Assembly (NCBI GenBank): GCA_033182465.1
Contig: CP137318.1
Span: 3,224,001-3,288,000 of the forward strand
Reading direction: 5' to 3'
From: Sanghuangporus weigelae
Taxonomy: Eukaryota; Basidiomycota; Agaricomycetes; Hymenochaetales; Hymenochaetaceae
Length of the DNA stretch: 64,000 bases
Made by a program: the position numbers and the translations under genes. Position 1 is the stretch's first letter; the number at the start of each line of letters is the position of its first letter. The notes beneath the pieces are model-generated. The model ran no database searches and was not told where the DNA came from. It saw nothing but the letters and a program-made list of their open reading frames with translations. Below, piece by piece: positions 63,478 through 64,000 of this stretch.

Positions 63478-63957
63478 AGATCATAGAAGTCGTATGCTAT
63501 GTAACTTGCTTTGAATATATTAACACTAGAATTGACCTCGCTGCGATGACTTTCGCGTTGCCTATATTGACAGACTGTTTCATGGGTTCTCGTTAAAACT
63601 TTGGATGCTAGTGTCTCGGTTTCTAATGTCACGTGATGCTGTACTTGACTTGAAGTGAAGTGAGACCGGGTTGAAGTAGAGACAGACTCATTGCAACTTG
63701 TTCCTTTCCCTCATCGTCGACAGTTGCTGCATGCCCGCACTTGTGCACTGAGCGGTGCTGAGTGTACTTTTTTGTCGTTGTTCTTGCTTTTCTTTCTTTC
63801 TTGTTGCTAGCGCTTTCCTTCACATCGTCGGTATTTTTCAAGCTTTGAGGCGTTAGCACTATATCCTCTTTGCTATACCCCTTGTCTTCCATACCCGCTC
63901 AGCAAGGCAACTGGCGATTAGTAGGCGCAGCGACCTTCCTTATCCGCGTTCACCGAT
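63478..63957. other. Right-end intergenic region
   Basis: About 0.5 kb after the RBR ligase. An open frame at 63629-63892 (minus, 87 codons) is Lys-rich and without family features; I do not call it. Confidence 0.4.
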
Positions 63958-64000
63958 ATGGATATCTACACGACTTCGTTCACTTATCCTCGTATTCCCC
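63958..64000 (+). CDS. Possible start of a gene cut by the window end
   Basis: An ATG at 63958 in the context CCGATATGG opens a frame MDIYTTSFTYPRIP that stays open to the window end. The Tyr/Pro-rich start is protein-like, but 14 codons cannot support a function, and the call is weak. Confidence 0.25.
   Translation, partial: MDIYTTSFTYPRIP

Noticed and set aside
63629-63892. Lys-rich 87-codon minus-strand frame near the window end
   Set aside because: Low complexity, no motif and no splice context.

Overview
The window is nuclear DNA of a filamentous basidiomycete, most likely an agaricomycete mushroom-type fungus. Genes are cut by many introns of about 48-65 bases, intergenic gaps are short, and the set of families is typical of these fungi: an OPT oligopeptide transporter, a TOK-type potassium channel, a cytochrome P450, a Crz1-like zinc finger protein, an Ams2/Spt21-like protein and an AT-1 acetyl-CoA transporter. 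No species can be named from the sequence alone.

Layout. 1-1440 has no supportable gene. 1441-2700 (+) is a C2H2 zinc finger factor. 3629-6462 (-) is MCM5. 6987-9287 (+) is a DIRS-like reverse transcriptase frame lying between the divergent MCM5 and GEP4 (9411-10356, +). 10531-13719 (-) is a Spt21/Ams2-like histone-gene regulator, then an OPT transporter (14150-16938, -). RPS29 (18579-18909, +), an intron-bearing tRNA-Lys(CTT) (19305-19400, -) and a broken tail of a SprT-like gene (about 19715-20215, -) follow. Next come TOK1 (20264-22562, -), a PUF protein (23330-26924, -), a UVRAG/Vps38/Atg14-like protein (27979-31908, -), an acidic unknown protein (32239-33930, +) and the intact SprT-like/GCNA protease (34180-36440, +). 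After a gene-poor stretch holding a broken tRNA-Lys copy (37660-37760) come a P450 (38562-40617, -), AT-1 (41076-43500, +), a small unknown gene (44975-45678, +), a mercaptopyruvate sulfurtransferase (46963-48274, -), a 4F5/zinc finger micro-protein (49058-49441, +), TIM10 (49625-50038, -), UTP4 (50262-53508, +), a HIT protein (53684-54503, -), an Mpv17/PMP22 protein (55218-56063, +), URB2 (56548-61791, -) and an RBR ubiquitin ligase (61905-63477, +).

Function. Most genes are conserved housekeeping genes: replication licensing (MCM5), ribosome production (RPS29, UTP4, URB2), mitochondrial import and lipid metabolism (TIM10, GEP4, Mpv17-like, sulfurtransferase), membrane traffic or autophagy (Vps38-like), and DNA-protein crosslink repair (SprT-like). 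They do not form an operon-like pathway. Several neighbours share short divergent promoters, notably TIM10/UTP4 (223 bases) and URB2/RBR ligase (113 bases).

The most unusual structure is an inverted, diverged segmental duplication. The SprT-like gene tail plus a tRNA-Lys occur in the same order in two inverted copies about 16 kb apart. One copy keeps the working SprT gene and a dead tRNA; the other keeps a working tRNA and a dead SprT tail. Two introns with GC instead of GT donors are also strongly suggested. I found no convincing new multi-gene system.
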